NCBI GenBank assembly: GCA_963730365.1
Contig: CAVSRM010000011.1
Coordinates: 147,110 to 211,109, forward strand
From: Fodinibacter sp963730365
GTDB taxonomy: Bacteria; Actinomycetota; Actinomycetes; Actinomycetales; Dermatophilaceae
Reading direction: 5' to 3'
Length of the DNA: 64,000 nucleotides
Positions within the stretch are counted from its first letter, which is position 1. Every line of letters starts with the position of its first letter. Positions 10,799-21,573 of this stretch are shown one piece after another. The notes under the pieces were generated by a model. It was given only the letters and a program-made list of their open reading frames with translations. It was not told where the DNA came from and searched no databases. A program made the translations under genes and the position numbers.

Positions 10799-11661
10799 GG
10801 GCGCGTTCCGCCCGGCACGGTGAGCACCTGACCCGCCAGGAGGAGGTCGGGGTCGGCGCCGATCACGGCGCGGTTCGCGGCATACCACCGTGGCCACTCG
10901 TCCGCGATCTGCGCGTCGGACGGGTCCTGGCCCAGGTGTCGAGCCGCGATCGACCACAGCGAGTCGCCGCGGTGGACGACGACCTCGTGGCCGGCATCCG
11001 CGACATCGTCGGGAGCACGGCGGTCGGCGGCCGCGACCGCCGACACGTCGGGCTGCGCTCGCACCACCGGTGGCTCGGCCACGAAGGGCTCCTCGATCGC
11101 CTCGGACCACGCGTCCGGTGCCGTGGAGGTCTCGGGCGCCGGGCCACCGGTCGGGCCGAACCCGGGGTCCGGCAGCGTCGCGAACGCGGAGTCCGGTGGA
11201 CCGGTGGTCGGCTGCGACTCCTGGACCGACGCTCCGGGCCCGGGGGAGGCGGTCACCCCGATGGCAGAACCCACGACCGTACCGGTCGATGCCATCGACA
11301 CGCCGGGCGAGAGCGCCGCGCCGAGGGTTGCTCCGAGCAGGAGCGTCGCGGCCCGCCGCACCACGACAGGGCTCACCGCGGCGGAGACCCGCCGGGCGAC
11401 GCGGCCGACCTGGCCGGGCACCAGCGCGGCGGCTTCGAGGACCACCCCGAGCGTCAGCCACCCCAGGACGGCCAGGCTGACCGCGGCCGCGGTGGACAGC
11501 AGGGCCTCGTCGACGGCGATGGGCGCTCCCCGGCGCGGCGCTTCGATGGCGGTGCCGAGCACGCTCCAGAGCCACCCGCCGACGACGACGGCCACGAGGA
11601 GCGCAGCACCCACCACAGCGGTCATCTTCATCGCTTGGGTGACGTTTGATGTCGTTTGCAT
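10795..11661 (-). CDS. LysM-domain membrane protein
   Basis: 288 aa. Two strong N-terminal membrane helices (about 11-35 and 50-78) and a third hydrophobic stretch near 105-120 are followed by a long Pro/Ala/Thr-rich linker (about 130-215). A C-terminal LysM domain begins at about residue 223 (HEVVVHRGDSLWSIAARHLG) and ends LLLAGQVLTVPGG. LysM binds the glycan strands of peptidoglycan, so the domain should sit outside the membrane. The LysM copy is longer than minimal, with an insertion holding WPRWYAANRAVIG. Forms an operon with the Rv3235-like gene (4-nt overlap). Confidence 0.85.
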   Translation of the reverse strand: MQTTSNVTQAMKMTAVVGAALLVAVVVGGWLWSVLGTAIEAPRRGAPIAVDEALLSTAAAVSLAVLGWLTLGVVLEAAALVPGQVGRVARRVSAAVSPVVVRRAATLLLGATLGAALSPGVSMASTGTVVGSAIGVTASPGPGASVQESQPTTGPPDSAFATLPDPGFGPTGGPAPETSTAPDAWSEAIEEPFVAEPPVVRAQPDVSAVAAADRRAPDDVADAGHEVVVHRGDSLWSIAARHLGQDPSDAQIADEWPRWYAANRAVIGADPDLLLAGQVLTVPGGTRP

Positions 11662-11825
11662 GCGTTAGACCGTAACCACGTGTTTCGGTGGCTGCAACAG
11701 GAGGAGGTCGCCCTGTGGACAGCGAACGGAGTCCTCCGAGAGTGCGAAGATCGCCCTCCCACTGAGCTCTCGGGGGGTGATCGACGCGATCGGGCCGGGT
11801 CAGTGGGTCGGCACGGCGTGACGAG

Positions 11826-14090
<2,265 letters not shown>

Positions 14091-14215
14091 CCCGACACTA
14101 TCCTCCAGCCGAGCATGTGGTCGCCACCCCTTCTGCAGGATCCGGGGAGCCCACCCGCGGGGCGGAGGTGCCGTGGTCCGAGGCTCACCACCGGGCCGCC
14201 GCAGCGGGCGGTGCC

Positions 14216-14221
14216 TAGGCT
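14216..14221 (+). promoter_or_regulatory. Leaderless -10 element TAGGCT
   Basis: TAGGCT ends 6 nt before the ATG at 14228, where a sigma-70-type -10 would place the transcript start at the start codon. No Shine-Dalgarno sequence is visible in the 6-nt gap. The same CCTAGGCT sequence recurs before the genes at 41526 and 43570. Confidence 0.6.
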
Positions 14222-14227
14222 GTGGTC

Positions 14228-14785
14228 ATGAGGTGGGAGGGGCTGTTCGCGGACCTCGAGGGGCAGCTGGCGGCAGAGGAGCGACGCGAGCTGGACTCCG
14301 AGGTCGCCGAGCGTACCCGTCGGGAGCGGGCCCTCGTCGAGCTCGGCGCCCGACTGGCGGCGACGGATGCGGAGCTGGTGGTCACCCTCGCCGGTGGCAG
14401 CCGCGTCGCGGGGTCCGTGGCCGACCTCGGCGCGGACTGGGTGCTGCTGCGCACCGGCGTCGGGGCGGGTGCGGGTGGGCGTGAGGTGCTGGTGCCGATG
14501 ACGGCCGTGGTGGCCCTCGAGGGTCTGGGCGGGCAGTCCGCGCAGGCCCGCACGGCACGCCGGTTCGGGCTCGGCTACGCGTTGCGGGCGTTGTCGCGAG
14601 ACCGGGCAACCGTCGCGGTCTCGCTGCTCGGCGTGCCCGCCGTCATCGGCACGATCGACGCCGTGGGAGCGGACCACCTCGACCTCGCCGAGCACCACGA
14701 GGGGGAGGTGCGGCGCCCCGAGAACGTGCGGCGCACCCTGGCACTGCCGTTCGCCGCGCTGGTCGGCGTCGAGAGCCGGCGCTGA
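14228..14785 (+). CDS. Hypothetical protein with Sm/SH3-like central region
   Basis: 185 aa from ATG 14228. I do not recognise a named family. The N-terminal 50 residues are charged and heptad-like (LEGQLAAEERRELDSEVAERTRRERAL), suggesting a short coiled coil. The middle (VVTLAGGSRVAGSVADLGADWVLL, then REVLVPMTAVVALEGL) resembles the strand-turn pattern of small beta-barrels that bind nucleic acid or protein tails, and a second such pattern occurs at the C-terminus (VIGTIDAVGADHLDLAEH). Cytosolic. It probably has a leaderless transcript. Convergent with the HTH gene at 14795. Confidence 0.7.
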   Translation: MRWEGLFADLEGQLAAEERRELDSEVAERTRRERALVELGARLAATDAELVVTLAGGSRVAGSVADLGADWVLLRTGVGAGAGGREVLVPMTAVVALEGLGGQSAQARTARRFGLGYALRALSRDRATVAVSLLGVPAVIGTIDAVGADHLDLAEHHEGEVRRPENVRRTLALPFAALVGVESRR

Positions 14786-14794
14786 CGCACCGGG

Positions 14795-15079
14795 TCAGGC
14801 GGGTGGGTGCTGGTCGTCGTCGCGCTCGGTGCGCGTCGTGACGAACTCGCGCGTCTCGGCATACATCCGCTCGATGTAGGCCTCGAGCTCGGAGGTCTCG
14901 ACCCGCCACTGGCCCCGCCCGCCGACCTTGATCGCGGGCAGGTCGCCGCTGCGCACGAGGGCGTACGCCTGTGCGGCAGAGACATCGAGGATCTCGGAGA
15001 CCTCGGTGAGGGGGATGAACCGACGCGCCACGCCGACAGTGTGCCACTCGCGGTCGGGAGCGCCGGGGAGGTTGTCCAC
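14795..15079 (-). CDS. Excisionase-type (MerR-like) HTH DNA-binding protein
   Basis: 94 aa. GTG 15079 is chosen because GAGGAG lies 7 nt upstream; GTG 15031 (giving VARRFIPLTEV) lacks such a site but would give the commoner short form. Residues about 20-75 carry the winged HTH_17 pattern LTEVSEILDVSAAQAYALVRSGDL followed by PAIKVGGRGQWRVETSELEAYI. These small proteins bind DNA as regulators or architectural factors. It lies divergent from a SAF-domain gene, 53 bp apart, an arrangement that suggests it may regulate the putative tad-type pilus genes. Confidence 0.8.
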   Translation of the reverse strand: MDNLPGAPDREWHTVGVARRFIPLTEVSEILDVSAAQAYALVRSGDLPAIKVGGRGQWRVETSELEAYIERMYAETREFVTTRTERDDDQHPPA

Positions 15080-15132
15080 AGGCCATCTCCTCGACAGGCG
15101 GGGACGGCTCGACTCGTCCAGAATGTCGCCCC

Positions 15133-15804
15133 ATGAGTGAGCTGCCCACCCCCACTGCCTCCCGGTTGAGAGCCCCGTCGTGGCGTGACTCCCGCCTCAT
15201 CGTCGGTGTGCTCCTGGTCCTCCTCGCCACCGTCCTCGGCTCCGTCGTGGTGGCCAGGGCGGACGACCGCGTCCCGATGTACGCCGCCAAGGGCGCCATC
15301 GCGCCGGGGCGTCCGCTGACGGCCGACGACGTCGTGCGGGTCGAGGTGCGCCTGGGGGACGGTGTGGCCACCTACCTCCCGGCCGACGAGCCCCTGCCGC
15401 CCGATCTGTGGACGATCCGTGAGCTGCGGGAGGGCGAGCTGATCCCCGAGGCCAGCATCGGCCCCGCAGACCGGGTGGAGGTGCAGCAGGTCTCGCTGCT
15501 CGTCGACGCCACCTCGGCTGCGGCCCTCGGCGCGGGGTCGGTCGTGGACGTCTACGTCAACCGACCCTCGGAGGGAACCTCGGTCGGCCTGCCGACCTAC
15601 GTCGGCCCGGAGAAGACCCTGGGGTCCGTGTCGGTCGTCCAGGTTTCGGGCGACGAGGGCGTCCTCGGGGGCTCGGCCCAGACGCGCGCGGTGCGGGTCA
15701 TGGTGCCGAGCGATGCCGTGCGCGACCTCGTGGCCGACGTCGACATCGGGGCCCGCATCACGCTCGTTCCCGTGCCCGGCACGACCACCGGCTCGGCCGC
15801 ATGA
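15133..15804 (+). CDS. SAF-domain protein, CpaB/RcpC-like
   Basis: 223 aa. A single membrane helix at about 21-43 (LIVGVLLVLLATVLGSVVVA) is followed by a SAF domain (about 50-115: YAAKGAIAPGRPLTADDVVRVEVRL, then LREGELIPEASIG). CpaB-type SAF proteins anchor or thread Flp pilus assembly in the tad system. The overlap of its stop with the next ATG (ATGA at 15801) couples it to the CpaE-like ATPase. The rest of the tad operon does not follow here. Confidence 0.75.
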   Translation: MSELPTPTASRLRAPSWRDSRLIVGVLLVLLATVLGSVVVARADDRVPMYAAKGAIAPGRPLTADDVVRVEVRLGDGVATYLPADEPLPPDLWTIRELREGELIPEASIGPADRVEVQQVSLLVDATSAAALGAGSVVDVYVNRPSEGTSVGLPTYVGPEKTLGSVSVVQVSGDEGVLGGSAQTRAVRVMVPSDAVRDLVADVDIGARITLVPVPGTTTGSAA

Positions 15805-17168
15805 TCACCGTCCTCACCGCGCTGACGCACCGGCACGAGGCGGACTTCGTCCGTGTGCTCGAGCAGGCCCGCGACGTCGTGCTCGTCCGACGCTGCGCCG
15901 ACGTGGCCGAGCTCCTCTCCGCGGGCGCGGCAGGTGTCGCCGTCATCGCCGTCGTCTCCGCGGACCTCCGGGGTCTCGACCGGGACGCCCTGCGACACCT
16001 CGCGGGTCACGGCGTGCGGGTGGCCGGTCACATCTCGTCGGGCGACGAGACCGGCGAGCGACGGCTTCGCCAGCTCGGCGTCGCCACGATCCTCGCCCCG
16101 GACGACGACGCGGCGGCGGTGTCGGCGGCGCTCGGAGCGCTCGCCGGGACCACCACGTCGGGTCAACCCTTCGGGCGGGCCCAGGAGCCAGGGCACCTGG
16201 TGACGCCAGACGCCAGCGGGCTGCCGCCCGGCCCGGTTACCGAGATCGGAGGCGATCGCCCCCCTGCCACGACGACGGTGGTCTGGGGGCCGACCGGTGC
16301 CCCCGGGCGCACCACGGTGGCCGTGACGCTCGCGGCCCGTCTCGCCGCCGGGGGAGTGCGCACCCTGCTCGTGGACCTCGACACCTGGGGTGCGAGCGTC
16401 GCGCAGGCGTTGGGGATGGTCGACGAGGCACCGGGCGTTGCCGCGGCGGCTCGCGCCTCGGAACAGGGCCACCTCGACGTCGTGGGCCTGGCTCGGCTGG
16501 CGCCCGAGGTCGTCCCGGGCCTGCGAGTGCTCACCGGGCTGCCGAAGGCGGAGCGGTGGCCGGAGCTGCGACCCGGTGCCGTCGAGGACGTGTTGCGCCT
16601 GGCGCGCCGTGTCGTGGACCACGTCGTCGTCGATGTCGGCTTCGCCATCGAGGACGACGAGGAGCTGAGCTACGACACGGCCGCTCCGCGACGTAACGCC
16701 GCGTCCCTCACGGCCCTGGAGGCCGCGGAGCACCTCGTGGTCGTCGGCGCCGCTGACCCGGTGGGGCTGCAGCGGCTGGTCCGTGCGGTGCAGGACGTCG
16801 CCGTGGTGCCCTCGCCGGAGCCGGTGGTCGTCGTCAACAAGGTGCGCGCGTCGGTGGCGGGCGCACACCCGGAGCGCACGATCTCCGAGGTGCTCGGCCG
16901 GTTCGCGGGCATGGAACGGGTGCGGTTCCTCCCGTGGGCTCCCGAGGTGTGCGACGCCGCGCTCCTCGCGGGGAGGTCGGTGCACGAAGTGGCTCCCCAC
17001 GACCCGCTGAGCCTGGCGGTGGGCGACCTCGCGGTCGCCCTCGACCCGAGGGTGGTCCCGCTCAGGGGCGGTCGACGAGCCGGTCGACGACGTCGTGCAG
17101 GTGCCGGCGGAAGCGGTCCAGCATGGCGAGCTCGTGCGGCTCCAGCCGCCGCCCGGAGTGGTCGATGA
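15801..17168 (+). CDS. CpaE-like P-loop ATPase with aberrant 3' end
   Basis: 455 aa as an open frame. Residues 1-110 form a degenerate receiver-like region. The MinD/CpaE-type ATPase domain starts near 158 with the P-loop WGPTGAPGRTT (163-171; Arg where Lys is usual) and VDLDTWGAS. CpaE proteins localise and energise tad/Flp pilus assembly. The recognisable part ends near residue 415 (SLAVGDLAVALDPRVVPL). The final 35-40 residues are Arg/Gly/Ala-rich and lie inside the convergent TetR gene (107 bp overlap), so the natural stop appears lost. Expected downstream cpaF is missing here; a CpaF fragment sits at 60.07 kb. Confidence 0.75.
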   Translation: MITVLTALTHRHEADFVRVLEQARDVVLVRRCADVAELLSAGAAGVAVIAVVSADLRGLDRDALRHLAGHGVRVAGHISSGDETGERRLRQLGVATILAPDDDAAAVSAALGALAGTTTSGQPFGRAQEPGHLVTPDASGLPPGPVTEIGGDRPPATTTVVWGPTGAPGRTTVAVTLAARLAAGGVRTLLVDLDTWGASVAQALGMVDEAPGVAAAARASEQGHLDVVGLARLAPEVVPGLRVLTGLPKAERWPELRPGAVEDVLRLARRVVDHVVVDVGFAIEDDEELSYDTAAPRRNAASLTALEAAEHLVVVGAADPVGLQRLVRAVQDVAVVPSPEPVVVVNKVRASVAGAHPERTISEVLGRFAGMERVRFLPWAPEVCDAALLAGRSVHEVAPHDPLSLAVGDLAVALDPRVVPLRGGRRAGRRRRAGAGGSGPAWRARAAPAAARSGR

Positions 17169-17706
17169 TCCCGGCCCTCACGAACGAGTGGCAGGTCCAC
17201 ACGATGGTGAACACGAGCATGTCCACGTCGAGCGCTGCGGCAAGACCCGCCCGGTCGAGCAGCCCGCGCACCACGGTCGAGACCTCGCGCACCAGCGGCC
17301 CCGCGTAGTCCTCCTCGAGCTGCGCCACGTCGGTGCCCTCGGCGAGCCAGCGACGCATCCACAGCGCCGGGACGTGCGGGTTGGCGATGCAGAAGCTGAG
17401 GTAGGCATCGACGAAGGCCCCGAGGGCGGCCCGCACCTGCGTGGGTGACCCGCCGGCCGCGCGCAGCTCGGCGAGGGGCGCGGCCATCGCCTCGCCCTGC
17501 GACTGGTGGGCCTGACGCATGACCTCGAGGTAGAGCTCGTTCTTGCCGCCCACGTGGTAGGCCACCGTCGCGATGTTCAGCCCGACGGCCTCCGCGATGG
17601 TTCGCGTGCTCGTCGCGTCATAGCCGCGTTCGGCGAACAGCTCCGTGGCTGCCTGGAGGATGCGCTCGCGGCTGGTGGCCGTGGCGGGATCGGTGACCGT
17701 CGTCAT
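17062..17706 (-). CDS. TetR-family transcriptional regulator
   Basis: 214 aa from ATG 17706. The N-terminal HTH (about 14-60: RERILQAATELFAERGYDATSTRTIAEAVG, then VAYHVGGKNELYLEVM) is a clear TetR DNA-binding domain. The ligand domain (70-214) is helical with SFCIANPHVPALWMRRWL and WTCHSFVRAGIIDH. It is divergent from the FMO operon across a 140-bp region holding operator-like palindromes, the usual layout for a TetR repressor that controls itself and the neighbouring operon. The ligand is probably a substrate of the FMO or SDR. Confidence 0.9.
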   Translation of the reverse strand: MTTVTDPATATSRERILQAATELFAERGYDATSTRTIAEAVGLNIATVAYHVGGKNELYLEVMRQAHQSQGEAMAAPLAELRAAGGSPTQVRAALGAFVDAYLSFCIANPHVPALWMRRWLAEGTDVAQLEEDYAGPLVREVSTVVRGLLDRAGLAAALDVDMLVFTIVWTCHSFVRAGIIDHSGRRLEPHELAMLDRFRRHLHDVVDRLVDRP

Positions 17707-17736
17707 GCAACGAGGATAGGACGGGTCGGACCGTTA

Positions 17737-17750
17737 GTCAATCACTTGAC
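17737..17750. promoter_or_regulatory. Inverted repeat overlapping the -35 (possible operator)
   Basis: GTCAA-TCAC-TTGAC is a perfect 5-bp inverted repeat whose right arm coincides with the -35 hexamer of the FMO promoter. A repressor bound here would block that promoter and could act on the tetR promoter as well. Confidence 0.45.
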
Positions 17751-17774
17751 GGAGAGCCTGGATTTGGGCATACT
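17746..17774 (+). promoter_or_regulatory. Sigma-70-type promoter of the FMO operon
   Basis: TTGACG (17746-17751) and CATACT (17769-17774) are separated by exactly 17 bp. The predicted start of transcription, near 17780, lies at the edge of the 28-bp inverted repeat 17785-17812. The AT-rich stretch between tetR and the FMO gene stands out from the GC-rich surroundings. Confidence 0.6.
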
Positions 17775-17784
17775 AGTTTCAAGC

Positions 17785-17812
17785 GCCCTCCATCATGCGA
17801 TTGATAGAGGGC
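17785..17812. promoter_or_regulatory. 28-bp inverted repeat, likely TetR operator
   Basis: Left arm GCCCTCCATCA and right arm TGATAGAGGGC match in 10 of 11 positions around a 6-nt centre (TGCGAT). Size, symmetry and position just downstream of the predicted transcription start and 34 bp before the FMO start codon fit an operator for the divergently encoded TetR protein. Confidence 0.6.
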
Positions 17813-17846
17813 TGTTCCACAGCCAGAACTGACCAGGAGGACCCAG

Positions 17847-19250
17847 ATGGCACACCCCACCCGCGTCGCGGTGATTGGCGGCGGAGCCGCCGGCCTCGCC
17901 AGCGCCAAGGCCCTGCTCGACGAGGGCGTCGACGTCGTCGTCTACGAGAAGGGGGACCGCCCCGGCGGCCTGTGGGCGCAGGACAACAGCAGCGGTCTCT
18001 CCCCGGCCTACGACAGCCTGCACCTCAACACGAGCAAGGGCCGCACGGAGTTCGCCGACTTCCCGATGCCCGAGGAGTGGCCCGACTACCCGTCGGCCGC
18101 GCACGTCGCCGGGTACCTCGCCGACTACTCCGACACCCACGGCATCACCGAGCGCATCGTCTTCGGCGCCGAGGTGAGCGCGGTCGAGCGTCTCGAGCAC
18201 CAGTGGCGGGTCACCCTCGCCGACGGCACGAGCGAGCTCGTCGACGCCGTCGTCGTCGCGAACGGGCACAACTGGGACCCCCGCTACCCGGACCCCACCT
18301 ACCCCGGCACCTTCGACGGCGAGCAGATGCACGCCCACGACTACCGCTCCGCCGACACGTTCCGGGGCAAGCGCGTCATGGTCGTCGGCATGGGCAACTC
18401 GGCCATGGACATCACCGTCGACGCCTCCTACGTCTCCTCCGGCCCGGTGCTCCTCTCCGCGCGCCACGGCGTGCACATCGTGCCCAAGTACCTGTTCGGC
18501 CGCCCGGCCGACGCCACCGGTGGTGCGATCGCCGCGCTGCCCTGGAAGGTCCGTCAGAGGGTGGCCGAGACGATGCTCAAGCTCGCCGTCGGCACCCCGC
18601 AGTCCTATGGCCTGCCCGCGCCCGCCGGTGGCCTCTTCCAGAACCACCCCACCATCAGCGACACGATCATGCACCGCCTCACCCACGGCGAGGTGCTGCC
18701 CAAGCCCGGCATCGACCACTTCGACGGCTCGCGCGTCGTGTTCACCGACGGCACCAGCGAGGAGGTCGACATCATCGTCTGGGCCACCGGCTACCGCGTG
18801 ACGATTCCCTTCCTCGCCCCCGAGTGGCTCGGCACCAACCCCGAGGCCATGCCCCTCTACCAGCGCGTCTTCCACCTCGACGACCCGACCCTCACCTTCG
18901 TCGGCCTCATGCAGTCCACCGGCGCCGCCCTGCCCGTGGTCGAGGTGCAGGCCAAGCTCGCCGCGGCCTACCTCTCGGGCCGCTACGCCCTGCCCGGCAC
19001 CGACCGCCAGCGCGAGCTCGTCGACGGCGCGCACGCCGCGGCCGTCAGCCGCTGGGGCAACAAGCGCCCGATGATGCGCATCGACTTCGACCAGTTCGTC
19101 ACCGCGCTCCCGCGCGAGGTCGAGGCCGGCGTGCGCCGCGCCGCAGCCGGCGCCCCCACCTTCACCCCCGCCCCCACCTTCACCCCCGCCCCCACCGTCG
19201 ATGCTGCTCCCACCGCCGCATCCGCCACCCACGAGGAGCTGTCCGCATGA
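17847..19250 (+). CDS. Flavin-containing monooxygenase (FMO-type)
   Basis: 467 aa from ATG 17847 with CAGGAGGA upstream. The FAD-binding GGGAAG lies at 11-16 with the acidic strand end at about 34 (VVVYEKGDRPGGLW). The FMO fingerprint F-x-G-x3-H-x3-Y is exact at 156-166, and the NADPH-binding GMGNSAMD lies at 181-188. The enzyme should use NADPH and O2 to oxygenate a soft nucleophile (N, S) or a ketone. The C-terminal about 35 residues are Pro/Thr/Ala-rich with two copies of PTFTPA, not needed for the fold. First gene of an operon whose genes overlap end to end with SDR, MFS and TauE genes. Confidence 0.9.
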   Translation: MAHPTRVAVIGGGAAGLASAKALLDEGVDVVVYEKGDRPGGLWAQDNSSGLSPAYDSLHLNTSKGRTEFADFPMPEEWPDYPSAAHVAGYLADYSDTHGITERIVFGAEVSAVERLEHQWRVTLADGTSELVDAVVVANGHNWDPRYPDPTYPGTFDGEQMHAHDYRSADTFRGKRVMVVGMGNSAMDITVDASYVSSGPVLLSARHGVHIVPKYLFGRPADATGGAIAALPWKVRQRVAETMLKLAVGTPQSYGLPAPAGGLFQNHPTISDTIMHRLTHGEVLPKPGIDHFDGSRVVFTDGTSEEVDIIVWATGYRVTIPFLAPEWLGTNPEAMPLYQRVFHLDDPTLTFVGLMQSTGAALPVVEVQAKLAAAYLSGRYALPGTDRQRELVDGAHAAAVSRWGNKRPMMRIDFDQFVTALPREVEAGVRRAAAGAPTFTPAPTFTPAPTVDAAPTAASATHEELSA

Positions 19251-20122
19251 ACCCCGTCTCCCTGCTCGACCGCCTGACCGGTGCCCGCAAGGACGCTGCC
19301 GGCATGCGCGTCATCATCACCGGCGCCTCGGGCACGATCGGCCGTGAGCTCGCCACGCGCCTCACCGCCCTCGGGGCGCACGTCGTCGGCCTGGACCTCG
19401 CTCCCCGCGACGACGACCCCATCGAGGTCATCGCCTGCGACATCACCTCCGACGAGGACGCCGCCGCCGGCACCGCAGCTGCCATCGAGCGACTCGGCGG
19501 CCTGGACCTGCTCGTCAACAACGCCGGCATCGGGGGCCCGGCCCCCGCGGAGCTCGCCCCGAGCGACGAGGTCCACCGTCAGCTCGAGATCAACCTCCTC
19601 GGGACGTGGCGGGTCACCGCGGCCGCCGTCCCCGCCCTGGTCCGGTCCCGCGGCCGGGTCGTCATGGTCACCTCACGGATGGCCGTCATGCAGCTGCCCC
19701 TCGCCGCTGCCTACGGAGCATCGAAGCGGGCCATGGTCGCGTACGCCGACGCGCTGCGGCTCGAGCTCGGCACCCACGTCTCCGTGACCTGCGTCTACCC
19801 CTCGGCCGTGAAGAGCCCCATCCACGACTCGACGAAGTCGGCCGGCCTGAGCCTCGAGGGCATGAGCGTCTACGAGCCACTCGAGGGCGTCGTCGAGGCG
19901 ATCCTCACCGCCTCCCTCGCCAAGGCCGCCCGCCGGGACGTCACCACGACGCGCAAGGGGGCCGTGGAGTTCTTCCTCTCACGGCACCTGCCGGCGCTCA
20001 CCGACCTGGTCGTCACCCGCACCCTGGCCGCGCGCACCGCTGACGGAGCCTTCGCCGGCGCCGCGCTCGCCGAGGGTGTCGTCTCCCGGCACGCTGCCGT
20101 CACCGCGGGTGGTCGTTCATGA
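19247..20122 (+). CDS. Short-chain dehydrogenase/reductase
   Basis: 291 aa; ATG 19247 overlaps the FMO stop by 4 nt. The classical SDR motifs are present: cofactor loop TGASGTIG (25-32), NNAG at 91-94, catalytic S143, Y156 and K160 (YGASK). D50 after the second strand favours NAD(H). The N-terminal 20 residues precede the Rossmann fold. The C-terminal part (LSRHLPALTDLVVTRTLAA) is extended and may contact membrane or partner. A role oxidising an alcohol or reducing a ketone linked to the FMO reaction is likely from operon context. Confidence 0.9.
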   Translation: MNPVSLLDRLTGARKDAAGMRVIITGASGTIGRELATRLTALGAHVVGLDLAPRDDDPIEVIACDITSDEDAAAGTAAAIERLGGLDLLVNNAGIGGPAPAELAPSDEVHRQLEINLLGTWRVTAAAVPALVRSRGRVVMVTSRMAVMQLPLAAAYGASKRAMVAYADALRLELGTHVSVTCVYPSAVKSPIHDSTKSAGLSLEGMSVYEPLEGVVEAILTASLAKAARRDVTTTRKGAVEFFLSRHLPALTDLVVTRTLAARTADGAFAGAALAEGVVSRHAAVTAGGRS

Positions 20123-21573
20123 GCACGACCCCCCAGGCCGCCCCGGATGCCGGACCCCTCACCTCCGTGACGGCCCAGCAGAGGGCATCCCCGCTCGCTG
20201 ACCCGCGCCCCACCGCGCCGGGCACGACCGGCGGCGGATCGACCGGCGCTCGCCCCACCTTTGGTCAGCTCTCCGCCTACGCCTCGGGCTCGATCGGCAT
20301 GGGCATCTGGGTCACCGTGCCCGGCCTGCTCCTGCTGTACTTCCTCACCGACGTGCTCGGGGTGCCGGCCTTCATCGCGGGCCTGACCCTGTTGCTCCCG
20401 AAGGTCGTCGACATCGTCGTGCACCCGATGCTCGGCTCGCGCTCGGACCGCGAGGCCCGCAGGACCGGCCACCGTCGCCGAATGATGCGCGGAGGCCTGC
20501 TCCTCGGCGGATCCATGATCGGGATGTTCAGCGTCCCGGCCGGCCTCGAGGGGGCGGTGGCCGCGTGGTGGGTCGGTGGCTGGTTCGTCCTCGGCAACCT
20601 CCTCTTCGCCTCCTTCCAGGTCCCGTACATCACGACTCCCTCCGACCTGCTCATCGGTTACCACGAGCGCACCCGGGTGTTCATGTTCCGGATGCTGTTC
20701 CTCACCCTGGGGCTGCTCGGCGCCGGTGTGGCGGCGCCCGCGCTGGTCTCCGCCGGTGGACGCGGCGACTACACGCTCATGGCGACCCTGCTCGCGGTGG
20801 TCATGCTCGTATCGGCGACGGTCGCCCTCATCGGGACCCGACGGCTCACCGAGGCGGTGGGCACCCGGGTGCCCACCGCCTCGGCGCGGCACTCAACGCT
20901 CGCGGACCTCAAGGTGGCCTGGGCAGACCGGCAGTTCCGCATGCTCGTGCTGTCCTACCTCTTCACCGGGATGACCACTCACCTCTTCCTCGCGGCCGTG
21001 CCGTACTACACCGCGTACGTCTTCGACAACGGCAAGCTCACCGCGCTGTTCATGGGCCTGTTCCTCGCCCCCGCCGTGTTCGCGGGCCCGGCGTGGCTGG
21101 CCCTCTCCCGCCGGATCGGCAAGCAGCGCGGACTGCTCCTCTCGCAGTCGATCTTCGTCGTCGGCTCGCTCGCGCTGCTCCTGGGCCCGTCCGTGGGCGT
21201 CGCCGTCACGGCCGCCGTCATCATGGCGCTCGGCATCGCCTTCGCCGGTCTCCAGCTGTTCGCCTTCTCGATGGTGCCCGACGCCGTGGCCGCTGCCGAG
21301 GAGACCGGTGTCTCCAAGGCCGGCGCCTACACCGGCGTCTGGACCGCGACCGACTCCACGAGCACGGCGCTGGGTCCCTACGTGTACGCCGCGGTACTCG
21401 GCTTCGGCGGGTTCGTCTCCAGCACGGCCGGGGAGTCCGTCACCCAGTCCGACTCGGCCATCTCCGCCCTCCTCCTGGGGTTCACCGTCGTTCCTGCGGC
21501 GCTGATGCTCGTGGCGATGTCCTTCCAGCGGCGCTACCACCTGGACCGGTCGCCCGTGACCAGCACGTCGTGA
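20119..21573 (+). CDS. MFS transporter, GPH/MelB-like
   Basis: 484 aa; ATG 20119 overlaps the SDR stop by 4 nt. After a 45-residue polar N-terminal tail (Thr/Pro/Ala-rich) there are about 12 hydrophobic segments. The loop after the second helix reads MLGSRSDREARRTGHRRRMM, matching the GPH-family signature D-x-x-x-D/R-x-x-R-x-G-R that follows helix 2 (here with SDREARRTGHRR). GPH carriers are cation symporters for sugars, glucuronides or similar solutes. In this operon it may import the substrate of the FMO/SDR pair. Confidence 0.85.
   Translation: MSTTPQAAPDAGPLTSVTAQQRASPLADPRPTAPGTTGGGSTGARPTFGQLSAYASGSIGMGIWVTVPGLLLLYFLTDVLGVPAFIAGLTLLLPKVVDIVVHPMLGSRSDREARRTGHRRRMMRGGLLLGGSMIGMFSVPAGLEGAVAAWWVGGWFVLGNLLFASFQVPYITTPSDLLIGYHERTRVFMFRMLFLTLGLLGAGVAAPALVSAGGRGDYTLMATLLAVVMLVSATVALIGTRRLTEAVGTRVPTASARHSTLADLKVAWADRQFRMLVLSYLFTGMTTHLFLAAVPYYTAYVFDNGKLTALFMGLFLAPAVFAGPAWLALSRRIGKQRGLLLSQSIFVVGSLALLLGPSVGVAVTAAVIMALGIAFAGLQLFAFSMVPDAVAAAEETGVSKAGAYTGVWTATDSTSTALGPYVYAAVLGFGGFVSSTAGESVTQSDSAISALLLGFTVVPAALMLVAMSFQRRYHLDRSPVTSTS

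Noticed and set aside
17795..19246. Fusion of an Arg-rich frame with the SDR (775 aa)
   Set aside because: The upstream part is an out-of-frame reading of the FMO gene; the SDR has its own ATG overlapping the FMO stop.
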